Assembly (NCBI RefSeq): GCF_007991635.1 | Contig: NZ_BJYS01000014.1 | Span: forward strand, 112,488 to 176,487 | Direction: 5' to 3' | Length of the DNA stretch: 64,000 nucleotides | Source of the DNA: Adhaeribacter aerolatus | GTDB taxonomy: Bacteria; Bacteroidota; Bacteroidia; Cytophagales; Hymenobacteraceae | Notes under the pieces: model-generated | The model's input: the letters and a program-made list of their open reading frames with translations, nothing else | Told to the model about the DNA's origin: nothing | The model's database searches: none | Translations under genes and position numbers: made by a program | Part shown: positions 1 to 9,024 of the stretch, piece by piece | How positions within the stretch are numbered: position 1 is the first letter of the stretch | Layout: each line of letters starts with the position of its first letter

Positions 1-50
1 GCAAGCGGTAAATATTAAAAAGCAGAGAACAGGTAATAATTTCCGAAGCA

Positions 51-1472
51 TTATTTTTTATCTAAAACCAGTACCCAATCGTTGCCGTTTTGGGGTTCGC
101 CGGGCGGGTTGAATTCCTGCACCCCGGTATTCGGGAAAGTGCCAATAACAGTAAACTGCCCATCACGCGGGCTGTACCAAGATGCTTTTACCTCTTGGCC
201 GGCAATTTTTCCCATATTTACTTTAAAGGACCGCCCGGTATAGGTATACAGAAAAGCGTAATCCTGCCCGCGGGTACCTAATACATAATCATATTTTTCG
301 CCTTGCTCACCGGCAATTAAGGTTTGGTCCGGAACCCGTTCGAAATAAGGCCGCGAAAGCATTAGTTTTTTCAGGTGTACCATCTGGCCGGCACCAGGGT
401 CGTCGATGCCGTTATACCAAAAATCTTTTACCCCGAAGGCACCTTTCTTATCGTCGGGTTTAAACATTTGCATCACGGCATTGTGGCCGTAGGTATACCC
501 GGCTCCACCCGCAAACACCGACCAATAACCGTAGCGGCGCACATCGCTGTCGGTCCAAACGGGTTGGGTAAAATCGTGCAAGCCGTGGACTATTTTTTCG
601 TAGGATGGCTCACCGTCTAAAGTAGGTTTGGTGGGCGATTTCTGGTAATCTACCTGCACGTATTTCCAGTTGTCTTCCCCGTATTGCAGGTCGGTGGCCG
701 AGGTATCCTGGTCGTAGCGGCGGTGGCCCGACTGGAACATGTTAAAATCTAACCAGGGCTCCTGGTGGAACCAGGCCGTGGAGGAAGTACGGCCGCGCGG
801 ATGGAAAGTAACCAAATGATCCGGCACCGTTTTTTGCAGGACTTGCCCAATATTTTGCCACACCCGCACCGAATCGCTGCCCCGGATATCGCCACCATTT
901 AACCAGATAATATTATTCCGGTCTTTATACCGCTCCGTCAGGAAAGTAGCGTATTGCGTGGCGCGTTCCGGCGTAACCTGCTTGCTTTTAACATTGTTGC
1001 CCCACATAAGTACCAGGCCTAGGTAAAGGTTCTTTTCGGCGGCTTTATCCACGATGTAGTCCAGGTGATCCCAGTAATCATATTGTTCTGGGTCGGTAAA
1101 ATTATTCCCTTCAGTATCTTTAGGTTTGGCCGGATTTCTGGCTATCAAAGCGCTATCGCCGTAACTATTTACGGCACCAATGCCATGCAGCACACTAATC
1201 TGAATCACATTAAAGCCTTTTTGGCGGCGGTTTTCGAGGTATTTTTCGGCTTCCTCCCGGTTAAGTTTGGCAGGTAGCAGCCAGCCTGTATCGCCTAACC
1301 AGAAAAAGGGTTCGCCTTTTTCTGTCATGAAATAACGGTTGTTTTCGGAGATGCGCAGTTTGGGTAAGCTTGAAGACTTATTAGGCAACCTTTGCGAGGC
1401 ACAGGCTGCAACTAATAAGTTTACCACCCAAATGGAACAAACAAACAAAATTCTTTTAGTCTTAAACCACAT
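51..1472 (-). CDS. GH140-like (DUF4038) glycoside hydrolase lipoprotein
   Basis: A 473-residue secreted lipoprotein. The chosen ATG at 1472 begins MWFKTKR, followed by a hydrophobic stretch and a lipobox ending LVAAC (Cys24). An in-frame ATG 36 bases upstream would overlap the preceding gene and extend the signal unnaturally. The body is the DUF4038 TIM-barrel type: ENNRYFMTEKGEPFFWLGDT near the start, then WLNGGD and LDGEPSYE, which carry the likely catalytic Asp and Glu. A C-terminal beta domain of the 'collagen-binding 2' type follows (from about residue 375). This architecture is that of GH140, whose characterised Bacteroides member is an apiosidase acting on rhamnogalacturonan II. It is the last gene of the right-to-left pectin locus, 17 bases after the 1056-residue gene. 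The family call is by motif reading; apiosidase activity is inferred. Confidence 0.8.
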   Translation of the reverse strand: MWFKTKRILFVCSIWVVNLLVAACASQRLPNKSSSLPKLRISENNRYFMTEKGEPFFWLGDTGWLLPAKLNREEAEKYLENRRQKGFNVIQISVLHGIGAVNSYGDSALIARNPAKPKDTEGNNFTDPEQYDYWDHLDYIVDKAAEKNLYLGLVLMWGNNVKSKQVTPERATQYATFLTERYKDRNNIIWLNGGDIRGSDSVRVWQNIGQVLQKTVPDHLVTFHPRGRTSSTAWFHQEPWLDFNMFQSGHRRYDQDTSATDLQYGEDNWKYVQVDYQKSPTKPTLDGEPSYEKIVHGLHDFTQPVWTDSDVRRYGYWSVFAGGAGYTYGHNAVMQMFKPDDKKGAFGVKDFWYNGIDDPGAGQMVHLKKLMLSRPYFERVPDQTLIAGEQGEKYDYVLGTRGQDYAFLYTYTGRSFKVNMGKIAGQEVKASWYSPRDGQFTVIGTFPNTGVQEFNPPGEPQNGNDWVLVLDKK

Positions 1473-1489
1473 AAATATTTGCGTATGCC

Positions 1490-4400
1490 TTAAAGCCGGG
1501 AAATCCACACCACCACCGGACCAGACGGCAGGTTTGTTGTTTCGGTTAATTTCCCATTGCTACTATTTTTTTCATTTTGGAGCTGACCGGTTGCCGGGTC
1601 GAACCAGCGTACCCGGAACTTACCCCTAGCCGTTTTCAAATCGACCGGAATTGCATCGGCTGTTTCCTGGTAAATAATATATTCCCCGTTTTTATTACCC
1701 AAAGCATATTGTCCGGCAGGTTGATTAGGTAAATCCAAGGGTTGCATGCTAGAAGCAGCCGGCAAGAAACCCGGGTGAGCCACAACCGGAATCTCGGCTA
1801 AAGAGCCACCTGCCAAAAAAGCGGCCCAGCCCTCGTGATCGTAGTTACTGGCGGAGTACATGACGGCTTTGCTGGGATTGGCTTGGCGGTAATCGTACAC
1901 CGCGCGGTAAACCTGGGCAAAAGAAGACTTACCCGGTTTTACGAGGCGGGCATGCTGGCGCGGGGCTAGGTTTTGCCCACCAGCAGGCGCGTAAGCGGTG
2001 CCATCTTCGCGGTAATGCCAGTACCGGATATCAATTACATCTACTACTGCCGCCCGAGCTGGATCAGCCAGAATAGCGTCTTGCACATCTTTGGTGGTGC
2101 TTAAACCAACCAGCGCGTTTTTGCCGGTTTCTTTTTCCCATTCCCGAATGGTATCGAGCCAGAATTGCACAAAATGTAAAGGTCCGGTATATTCTGCACT
2201 GATTAATTGCAGCACCCCGGTATTGCCATTAAAATTATTCAGGCACTGCCGGATGTAAGCCCGGTGCAGTTCCCGGTGCTGCGGGTGGTTTACATCGTAA
2301 AACTGCTCGGCCAGGAAAATACGTTTGTCACCGGCATAAGGCACCGGTTCCGGAAAACCAGTTTCGTTAATATTATTGGCTGGCCGCCACGGGAAGTCGG
2401 CGTAATGGGCACCGGCCTCGATAATATTATGCTGAAAATATTGCTGATGCACCAGCAGCAAACCTTTCTGGTCCGCTAAGTCGGCAAAGGTTTTCAAGCG
2501 GCTCCAGTACCAATTATTTGGTTTCGTCAAGTCATATTTACTCAAGCCGTCCCAGGCGGTTTCTTTACCACTGCGGGCAAAAGGCAATTCGTAAAAGGGC
2601 GGCCAAACTTCGCCATCCATCCGGCGGATGCGTTCGTGGTCGTCGCGGCGGCGCTCGTACCACAAGCCGTAATTGTGTTCCAGGGCTACTTGTCCCTGTT
2701 TTTTCATATTATCCGTCAGCTCTGCCAGGTCATCGGTTAGGCCGTGACCAGTGCGGCCCGGTACAAAACGCGTAATGTGGGGTTTGGTTTTTTCCAAGGC
2801 GTAAACTCGGGATGAGCCCGACCACCAGGGCACATCCTGGCGCTTACCAGTTATTACTTCTTTGCCGCGCACCAGCCAGCCATTTTCCAGGTGCAGCGGT
2901 GCCGCCGATGTTGCCGCAATAGGTGCTTTAAGTTTTAATTGGTCAATTGTTTTTACTTTGGCAGCCTGCGTAGGAATGGGGTTGCGTTGCGGGGCGCCAT
3001 CAATCCAATCAACCAGGCGGGGCGCTGGCTTTACGGCCTCGGCCGTCAGGGCCATGGCTACTGCTACCGGCGGACTACTGGAAGCATCGGTTTCCATGGG
3101 CAGCAGTTGTGCCCGCTCACCTACCTCTTTGCCCAGCCGGTCGGTTAATTGCGCGTAAAATAAGGAGCGGGGCTTGATGTGGCTGTTTGATTCTTCCCAG
3201 TGCCCATCACCGGAAAATTGGGCCCAGGTACCGAATGCCCAGTTCTGAGCCGTTGGCGGAGAATAATTATCTATGCGAGCAGCGGCGCATTGCCAGAAAA
3301 CACTGTTGGCGGCACTCCAACCGGCACCCATACCATCTTGTCCTCGATTTTTAAAACTTAAAGCGTGGCCGTCTACATTTACAATATCGAATAAAACGCC
3401 GGAGGCCCAGCTATCGATCGCTCCGCTAAAGTTGTAAGGCAAAACGGATTCGCATTGCACAAAAGCATTCGGGCCGGCGGCACAAAAACCCACGGCAAAA
3501 TCGTGGTAGCCTTGTTCGGCATAATTCCGCTGAAAAAGCGTTTGCTGACCGTTCGTGAAAAAAGTATAACGGCGCTGTCCGCCAATTTCGGAAACGGGTG
3601 CCAAGGATTTGCAATCTTCTACGGTAACTCGCTTCGCTGTTTCGTAAACCGCCACGGCCGAGCCGGCAAAATGTTCAAATATTACCTGGCGCACCCAGGC
3701 ATCCTGAATATTTTCCAGGGTAATTGCCATCCAGCGGTGGTCTTCGTCTTTGGGGTTAGTTTTATCGTAAGCCGAACGGAGACGCAGATTTTCTACTCCT
3801 ACTCGGCTGATGCGGCCGGGCCAGTTAACCTTGGCTACGGTTCCGCCACCATAATTGGCATCTAAAGCGGTAGTTATCGGCGCATCCAAGGTCAGGGTTT
3901 CACCGGTTACCGCCATTACTTTTCTATCCCAGAATAAATCTCGTTGACCCGGTTTCCAGCCCAGGGCCGTAATGCCGCCACCAAAATGGTCCGTTCCTAA
4001 AGCTTTAATCCAGGCAGCGGTACTCGGGCGTTGAATCTGGACGTGGTCACCTATTTTAAACGTTTGACTGTTTTCTACCCGCATCTGGTTGGCGTTTACG
4101 GGTACATAAGCATCTTTAATTTTTACAGGTGTTCCCAGTTGCTTATCGTTCACTCCGTTTAGGGTAATAAAAGTCTGGCGATCTTTGCCAGCGGCTAATA
4201 ATATTGTGCCATCTTCGCTCATGCCGCTGCCACGCAGTACCACCCCGGAAGTTTTAATATTTAAGCTCCCACTTACTTCGTAAATTCCTTTTTGTAATAA
4301 AACTGCTCCCCGGAAACCACTTTTGTCTAAAGGCAAACCAGCTACATAATCTAAGGCCGCCTGAATCCGGCGGGTAGCATCCTCTTTCTGAACTAGTACT

Positions 4401-4660
4401 ACCATTTTAATGGGCACATTTGGGATAGGCGCTTCGCTGGCCGCGTAACCGCAGAAAGAGAAATCCGGAATGCGGTTACCTTTTGCATCGGGGCTATAAA
4501 CCAACCGGCCGTCTTTGCCTAATGCTACTGGTGAAGCGGGTTTTGCCGGTTTATTATTTTGCGCCAGGACCGGGAAGTGCAGGCTTAACAAGCTAACGAG
4601 CAGACCTGTCAGGAAATAATACCTTTTAGGCTTAGGCAATATTTTAAATAAATTACGCAA
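1490..4660 (-). CDS. Secreted beta-helix plus C-terminal glycosidase-like (DUF6298-type) fusion protein
   Basis: A 1056-residue exported protein with a signal peptide ending near residue 34 (FPVLAQ). Residues about 70-570 read as a right-handed parallel beta-helix of the pectate-lyase superfamily (DATRRIQAALDYVAGLP, GVVLRGSGMSEDGTILL, then short repeating turns). Residues about 590-1056 form a second globular domain with TIM-barrel-like features: LEHNYGLWYERRRDDHERIRR, QLISAEYTGP, IDIRYWHYREDG. It ends in a small beta domain (FRVRWFDPATGQL). I believe the C-terminal half corresponds to DUF6298, but I could not search for it. The gene lies between a pectate-lyase-like gene and a GH140-like gene, so it probably acts on a pectic side chain. 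Lyase and hydrolase halves in one chain would allow coupled cleavage; the substrate is unknown. Confidence 0.72.
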   Translation of the reverse strand: MRNLFKILPKPKRYYFLTGLLVSLLSLHFPVLAQNNKPAKPASPVALGKDGRLVYSPDAKGNRIPDFSFCGYAASEAPIPNVPIKMVVLVQKEDATRRIQAALDYVAGLPLDKSGFRGAVLLQKGIYEVSGSLNIKTSGVVLRGSGMSEDGTILLAAGKDRQTFITLNGVNDKQLGTPVKIKDAYVPVNANQMRVENSQTFKIGDHVQIQRPSTAAWIKALGTDHFGGGITALGWKPGQRDLFWDRKVMAVTGETLTLDAPITTALDANYGGGTVAKVNWPGRISRVGVENLRLRSAYDKTNPKDEDHRWMAITLENIQDAWVRQVIFEHFAGSAVAVYETAKRVTVEDCKSLAPVSEIGGQRRYTFFTNGQQTLFQRNYAEQGYHDFAVGFCAAGPNAFVQCESVLPYNFSGAIDSWASGVLFDIVNVDGHALSFKNRGQDGMGAGWSAANSVFWQCAAARIDNYSPPTAQNWAFGTWAQFSGDGHWEESNSHIKPRSLFYAQLTDRLGKEVGERAQLLPMETDASSSPPVAVAMALTAEAVKPAPRLVDWIDGAPQRNPIPTQAAKVKTIDQLKLKAPIAATSAAPLHLENGWLVRGKEVITGKRQDVPWWSGSSRVYALEKTKPHITRFVPGRTGHGLTDDLAELTDNMKKQGQVALEHNYGLWYERRRDDHERIRRMDGEVWPPFYELPFARSGKETAWDGLSKYDLTKPNNWYWSRLKTFADLADQKGLLLVHQQYFQHNIIEAGAHYADFPWRPANNINETGFPEPVPYAGDKRIFLAEQFYDVNHPQHRELHRAYIRQCLNNFNGNTGVLQLISAEYTGPLHFVQFWLDTIREWEKETGKNALVGLSTTKDVQDAILADPARAAVVDVIDIRYWHYREDGTAYAPAGGQNLAPRQHARLVKPGKSSFAQVYRAVYDYRQANPSKAVMYSASNYDHEGWAAFLAGGSLAEIPVVAHPGFLPAASSMQPLDLPNQPAGQYALGNKNGEYIIYQETADAIPVDLKTARGKFRVRWFDPATGQLQNEKNSSNGKLTETTNLPSGPVVVWISRL

Positions 4661-4753
4661 TGGCTTAAGGCTTTTTATTATCGTCGAGATTGATCTGTTT
4701 TACTTTTTAGAATACAACTCTGTAAACTATACCAATTCTTTAGTGGTGAAAAA

Positions 4754-4781
4754 CCTCCCCCTACCCCCTCCAAAGGGGGAC
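4754..4781. repeat. Dispersed palindromic repeat, copy R1
   Basis: A 28-bp sequence starting CCTCCCCCTACC. Its core CCCCCT-CCAA-AGGGGG forms a 6-bp stem. It differs by one base from copy R2 (6691-6718) and is near-identical in reverse complement to R3 (33624-33651). It lies between the 3' end of one lyase gene and the 5' end of the fusion gene, so it could act as an mRNA hairpin there. It belongs to the same general family as the palindromes around the DUF559 gene. Confidence 0.75.
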
Positions 4782-4817
4782 TGTTCCTGGTTAGTTATTT
4801 TAGTTGATAACAAAACC

Positions 4818-6494
4818 TTATCTTTTGGCTAGTGGGTCAATATTGTTTTTGGGGTCTTGCCAGTTTACTTTCTTTTTGGGGTCAAGGCCGTTGATATATT
4901 TCTCAATGTTGGTATAGCCGTCGCCGTTCAGGTCGGCTATGGCATCGGCCGCGTTGTTTGGGTTCAGGTTGTATTTCTTTTCCCAGTCATCGGGCATGCC
5001 ATCTTTGTCAGAGTCTTTGTAAGGCGTGCCTTTGTACTCGGGGTAGCCACCTACCTGGCTGATGTGCGTGATAATACCCAATTTGTAAGAATCTACGGGT
5101 AAGCGGCGCTTCACAAATTCTTTACCTACGCCGGTAACCCCGCCTTCTTTGTTGTTAATTTTACCGGTTTTTACCTGCTCTACGATGCGGGCATCTACCG
5201 GGTCGCGTTTAGGCAAGGTAGCGCCGGCATTATTTAGTACATAGCTGTAAGCTTCGGTAGCCGACATGGTTTTAACCGGGGCCATCGGGAAAGGCTTATC
5301 TACCCGGATTTGGTTTAAATATCCACCCGCATCAGCTTCGTCTTCTACCTGTACGCCGCCGGCCCAATTATCTTTCGTTACTTTCTCAAAGCCTTCCACC
5401 ACATTACCGTTTACATAAGCTTTACCAAAAGTTTTAACGGCGTTCTTGTCCCGGTTAGATTCCGGCTTTAAAATGCGGTAAGCAATGGGTTTATCTTTGG
5501 GCGTAATGGGCCCGGGTTTGTAGTAGTTATTAATAAAATTAAACAACGAGCGGTGATCACCACCATCGGCCGACCGGTTCCACCAGTTAAATATTACGTT
5601 ATTTACAAAACCAAAGTCGCCGTACATGCCAATAGAGGGATTCCGGGAAATATTATCGGCCCACAAATTGCGCATGAAGGTACTGTTTAAACCACCAATG
5701 GTACTACCAAAAGAATGGTTATAAGTATCGAGGCACTCGGAGAATATGGAGTTCTGGATGGTAATATTTACGGTAGGTAATTTTTGCGGTTTAGAGCCAT
5801 CACCCGGATCGTACATGTGCCGGTACCACGACATGTTTTCATCGAGTCCCCAGCTAGCCGAAACGTGATCCACAATAATATTACCTACCGGGTTGCCGCC
5901 GATGGCATCATCGCGGCGGGTAACCTCGGTTTCGCCGCGCCGGAAGCGCATGTGGCGGATTACCACATCGTGGGTATTTACCCAAATGGTTTCGCCGGCT
6001 ACGCAAACCCCGTCGCCGGGTGCGGTCTGGCCCGCAATGGTAATGTAAGGAGCCCGTACAATTAAGGGGCTTTTTAATTTAATAATACCAGCCACGTTAA
6101 ATACCACAATGCGGGCACCGCCTTGTTCGCAGGCTTCGCGCAAAGTTCCCGGTCCGCCGTCGGCCAGGCTCGTTACCACAATTACTTTACCCCCACGGCC
6201 ACCAAACGAAAAGGCTCCGCCCCCTTCGGCTCCCGGGAAAGCTGGTATTTTAGCCTGCGGCAAATCCGATGGTTTTGCTGCCCAAGGAATATAGGGTTTG
6301 CCTTTTTTAGCTTCTGCTTCTATTATAGGTTTGGCTTTGGCCCAGGCTAGATCCGATATTCTTTCTACTTCCTTGAGTTCTTCATCGGCTTTGGCCTGTA
6401 AAGTCGGCGGAATGGTGGGGTATTGGGCAAACGATTTTGGGACTACACCCAAAAGGGACATTAGCGTAAAACCCAGTAAATAAGATTTCCTCAT
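4818..6494 (-). CDS. Pectate lyase-like polysaccharide lyase (PL1-type), paralogue 1
   Basis: A 558-residue secreted enzyme; the signal peptide ends near residue 24 (SFAQ). After a linker, the fold starts at IPAFPGAEGGGAFSFGGRGG (about 83-102), the classic pectate lyase opening, followed by GPGTLREACEQGG and the beta-helix with VIRHMRFRRGE and DHVSASWGLDENMS (about 209-222), likely the calcium and substrate region. The C-terminus (about 492-558) has a DSDKDGMPDDWE calcium-binding motif and an EF-hand or dockerin-like DLNGDGYTNIEKYI, as in thrombospondin-3 or dockerin-type tails. It would cleave polygalacturonate or a related uronan by beta-elimination outside the cell or in the periplasm. It is clearly homologous along its full length to the next gene upstream (6745-8418). 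Confidence 0.85.
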   Translation of the reverse strand: MRKSYLLGFTLMSLLGVVPKSFAQYPTIPPTLQAKADEELKEVERISDLAWAKAKPIIEAEAKKGKPYIPWAAKPSDLPQAKIPAFPGAEGGGAFSFGGRGGKVIVVTSLADGGPGTLREACEQGGARIVVFNVAGIIKLKSPLIVRAPYITIAGQTAPGDGVCVAGETIWVNTHDVVIRHMRFRRGETEVTRRDDAIGGNPVGNIIVDHVSASWGLDENMSWYRHMYDPGDGSKPQKLPTVNITIQNSIFSECLDTYNHSFGSTIGGLNSTFMRNLWADNISRNPSIGMYGDFGFVNNVIFNWWNRSADGGDHRSLFNFINNYYKPGPITPKDKPIAYRILKPESNRDKNAVKTFGKAYVNGNVVEGFEKVTKDNWAGGVQVEDEADAGGYLNQIRVDKPFPMAPVKTMSATEAYSYVLNNAGATLPKRDPVDARIVEQVKTGKINNKEGGVTGVGKEFVKRRLPVDSYKLGIITHISQVGGYPEYKGTPYKDSDKDGMPDDWEKKYNLNPNNAADAIADLNGDGYTNIEKYINGLDPKKKVNWQDPKNNIDPLAKR

Positions 6495-6604
6495 TTTACC
6501 TTGTATTTTAATTTTTGTGGTGGAAACCGGTTTTACATTTAGTCCTGAATGGCTTAACAGGAATAAGGTGGCCGGGTGTAAATTGGTAATGGTTTTGTTA
6601 AAAT

Positions 6605-6646
6605 GCCTGCTTCCGATAATCAGGTTTTATCTTTCCGGAAGCAGGC
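6605..6646 (-). terminator. Strong hairpin between the two lyase genes
   Basis: GCCTGCTTCCG (6605-6615) pairs perfectly with CGGAAGCAGGC (6636-6646), an 11-bp stem. On the minus strand it is followed by ATTTTAACAAAA. It sits downstream of the 6745-8418 lyase gene and upstream of its paralogue, so it may attenuate or process the transcript between the two copies. Confidence 0.55.
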
Positions 6647-6690
6647 TTCTAATAGCTATGGTACTTTGGAGAAGTTCTTTAATATTTAAA

Positions 6691-6718
6691 CCTCCCCCTA
6701 CCCCCTCTAAAGGGGGAC
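6691..6718. repeat. Dispersed palindromic repeat, copy R2
   Basis: A 28-bp copy with core CCCCCT-CTAA-AGGGGG. It differs from R1 by one base and sits just after the stop of the second lyase gene, the same relative position R1 has after the first. It may have been copied with the gene duplication. Confidence 0.75.
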
Positions 6719-6744
6719 TTTCAATAACTTGACAAATGCTCTTT

Positions 6745-8418
6745 TTAATTGCGGGCAAAAGTATCGGTATTATTTTTCGGGTCTTTCCAGTTTACTTTTT
6801 TGGTTGGGTCGATGCTGTGAATATATTTTTCGATGTTGGTGTAGCCGTCACCGTTCAGATCGGCCACCGCGTCCGCCGGATTTTTTGGATCTAGTTTATA
6901 TTTCTTTTCCCAATCATCGGGCATGCCGTCGTTGTCCGAATCTTTGTAGGCTTTGCCTTTGTAGTTGGGGTAGCCGCCTACCTGGCTGATGTCGGTGATA
7001 ATGCCGCCCTTGTAAGAATCGATGGGTAAGCGGCGGTGCTTAAACTGGGTTTCCGGTACCTTCACGTTTTTGTTGTACTTAATTTCACCGGTGCGTACCT
7101 GTTCCACCACGCGGGCATCCACGGCATCGCGTTTAGGTAAAGTAGCGCCGGCGTTGGCCAGCACGTAGTTGTAAGCTTCCTGGGTAGGCATAATATTTAT
7201 TGGTGCCATCGGGAAAGGTTTGTTCGAGCGCATATTGTCAGTGTACTTACCGGCATTTGGTTCGTCTTCTACCTGCACGCCACCGTCCCAGTTGTTGCGG
7301 GTTACTTTTTCGTTGCCTTCTACAATATTGCCGTTTACGTAAGCGCGTCCGAATACCAGGTAACCCAGCTTGCTGCGGCCCGATTCGGGTTTTAAAATGC
7401 GGTGGCCTATGGGCGTGTTTTTAGGGGTTAGGGGTCCGGGTTTGTAATAGTTATTAATGATGTTATACAGAGCCGTATAATCGCCGCCATCGGTAGAGCG
7501 ATGAACCCAGTTAAATACCACGTTATTTACAAAGTTAAAAATACCGTTCCAACCAATAGAAGGATTACGACCTGCATTATTCGCCCACATATTCCGGATA
7601 AAGGTACAGTTCTCGCCGCCCAGCGTGCTGCCAAAAGCATGGTTCCAGGTATCGAGGGCTTCGGAGAAAATAGAATTCTGAATGGTAATATTTACCGTGG
7701 GTAATTTCTGCTCTTTGGTGCCGTCGCCGGGATTAAACATGTGGCGGTACATCGACATATTTTCGTCTAAGCCCCAGCTGGCCGATACATGGTCGATCAT
7801 GATATTGCCAACCGGGTTGCCGCCAATAGCATCGTCGCGACGGCCCACGTTGGTTTCGCCCCGCCGGAAACGCATGTAGCGGATTACCACATCGTGGGTG
7901 TTGATCCAGAAAGATTCGCCGGCTACGCAAATGCCATCGCCTGGAGCGGTTTGGCCCGCAATGGTAATATAGGGTGCCCGAACAATTAATGGACTTTTTA
8001 ATTTGATAATTCCGGCTACGTTAAAAACAATAGTACGGGCGCCGCCTTGTTCGCAGGCTTCGCGCAAGGTTCCCGGTCCGCTATCTTCCAGGCTGGTTAC
8101 TACAATTACTTTACCCCCGCGGCCACCAAACGAAAAGGCACCGCCCCCTTCGGCTCCTGGAAAGGCCGGAATCTCAGCTTGCGGCAAATCGGTTGGACGG
8201 GCTGCCCACGGAATATAGGGCTTGCCTTGTTTGACTTCGGCTTCCACAATCGGCAGCGCTTTGGCCCAAGCCTCATCCGATTTCCGCTCCGCCTCTTTCA
8301 TCATGGCATTGCTGGCTTGCTGCACGTCTTTAGGCACATCGGGGTACTGGGCAATGGCTGGTTGTACTAGCGAAAGCATCACGGCCGAAACCAATAAAGG
8401 GAATAGCGTTTTTTTCAT
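6745..8418 (-). CDS. Pectate lyase-like polysaccharide lyase (PL1-type), paralogue 2
   Basis: A 557-residue secreted enzyme with a signal peptide ending near AIAQ (about residue 24). It has the same order of elements as its neighbour: IPAFPGAEGGGAFSFGGRGG, GPGTLREACEQGG, YMRFRRGETNVGRRDDAIGG, DHVSASWGLDENMS, a long beta-helix, and a C-terminal DSDNDGMPDDWE and DLNGDGYTNIEKYI calcium-binding tail. The motif segments are identical or nearly so, while the N-terminal linker and parts of the loops (for example residues 440-470) differ. This points to a tandem duplication followed by specialisation, perhaps toward different methylation or acetylation patterns of the pectin backbone. It is likely transcribed with SusCD or from a promoter in the 606-bp gap upstream. 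Confidence 0.85.
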   Translation of the reverse strand: MKKTLFPLLVSAVMLSLVQPAIAQYPDVPKDVQQASNAMMKEAERKSDEAWAKALPIVEAEVKQGKPYIPWAARPTDLPQAEIPAFPGAEGGGAFSFGGRGGKVIVVTSLEDSGPGTLREACEQGGARTIVFNVAGIIKLKSPLIVRAPYITIAGQTAPGDGICVAGESFWINTHDVVIRYMRFRRGETNVGRRDDAIGGNPVGNIMIDHVSASWGLDENMSMYRHMFNPGDGTKEQKLPTVNITIQNSIFSEALDTWNHAFGSTLGGENCTFIRNMWANNAGRNPSIGWNGIFNFVNNVVFNWVHRSTDGGDYTALYNIINNYYKPGPLTPKNTPIGHRILKPESGRSKLGYLVFGRAYVNGNIVEGNEKVTRNNWDGGVQVEDEPNAGKYTDNMRSNKPFPMAPINIMPTQEAYNYVLANAGATLPKRDAVDARVVEQVRTGEIKYNKNVKVPETQFKHRRLPIDSYKGGIITDISQVGGYPNYKGKAYKDSDNDGMPDDWEKKYKLDPKNPADAVADLNGDGYTNIEKYIHSIDPTKKVNWKDPKNNTDTFARN

Positions 8419-9024
8419 TAGCTTATTGTTTTTATATTCTGTGGTTTATCATCCAAACCGGCTATATCAAACAGAATTAAATAAGTATCTCTATTTGATG
8501 TAACTCTTTACTTTAAATTTCTCCTATTTAACCGGTTAAACCAACCAGAACCGGCTTAATCCTGACCTAATCCAGACCAACCGGGATTATATACCGCCGA
8601 AAAAGTAGTTACCAAATTAATAATTTTTATTTATTAATAAAAATATACTTCAATTATAAATAATTAAGACATTGAAAAATCATTAAAGCTAAATAAAATA
8701 GGGGCCTAAAAAGATAATGACCTTGTTGATTATCTGTGTTTTTTCAACTAAGTAGAGCAAAAAACATCTGTGATTTGTCTTACCGCTTACCCTTTCAAAG
8801 ACTGCATTCAATTACGTTAGTTCAAAGAGCAGGCTGTTAATGGAGTTTAAACAGACATCCTGATAATTAGCAGGAAACCGGAATAAAATAAAAAAGGAGA
8901 TAAATAATATCTCCTCTTTATTTTGTTCCGGTAATCAACTAATATCGAAACTAACTATTTTTTAAAATAAAATAAATAAGACATTCTATTAATGAATATT
9001 CTAAACCCCGATATTAAAATATAC
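8419..9024. other. Intergenic region between lyase and SusD genes (606 bp)
   Basis: This AT-rich stretch follows the stop of SusD and precedes the start of the lyase gene (both minus). Besides the terminator hairpin at 8885-8922 I see no open reading frame of substance. Its length and the terminator suggest that the downstream lyase genes have their own promoter. Confidence 0.6.
8885..8922 (-). terminator. Rho-independent terminator after SusCD
   Basis: GGAGATA (8896-8902) and TATCTCC (8908-8914) form a perfect stem with a 5-base loop, extended by A/T pairs on both sides. On the minus strand the stem is followed by TTTTTTATTTTATT. It lies about 100 bases after the SusD stop. Confidence 0.8.

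Noticed and set aside
90..3865. Several plus-strand open frames opposite the GH140-like and fusion genes
   Set aside because: They are antisense shadows of well-supported genes, with no family motif, odd composition and no promoter or coupling.
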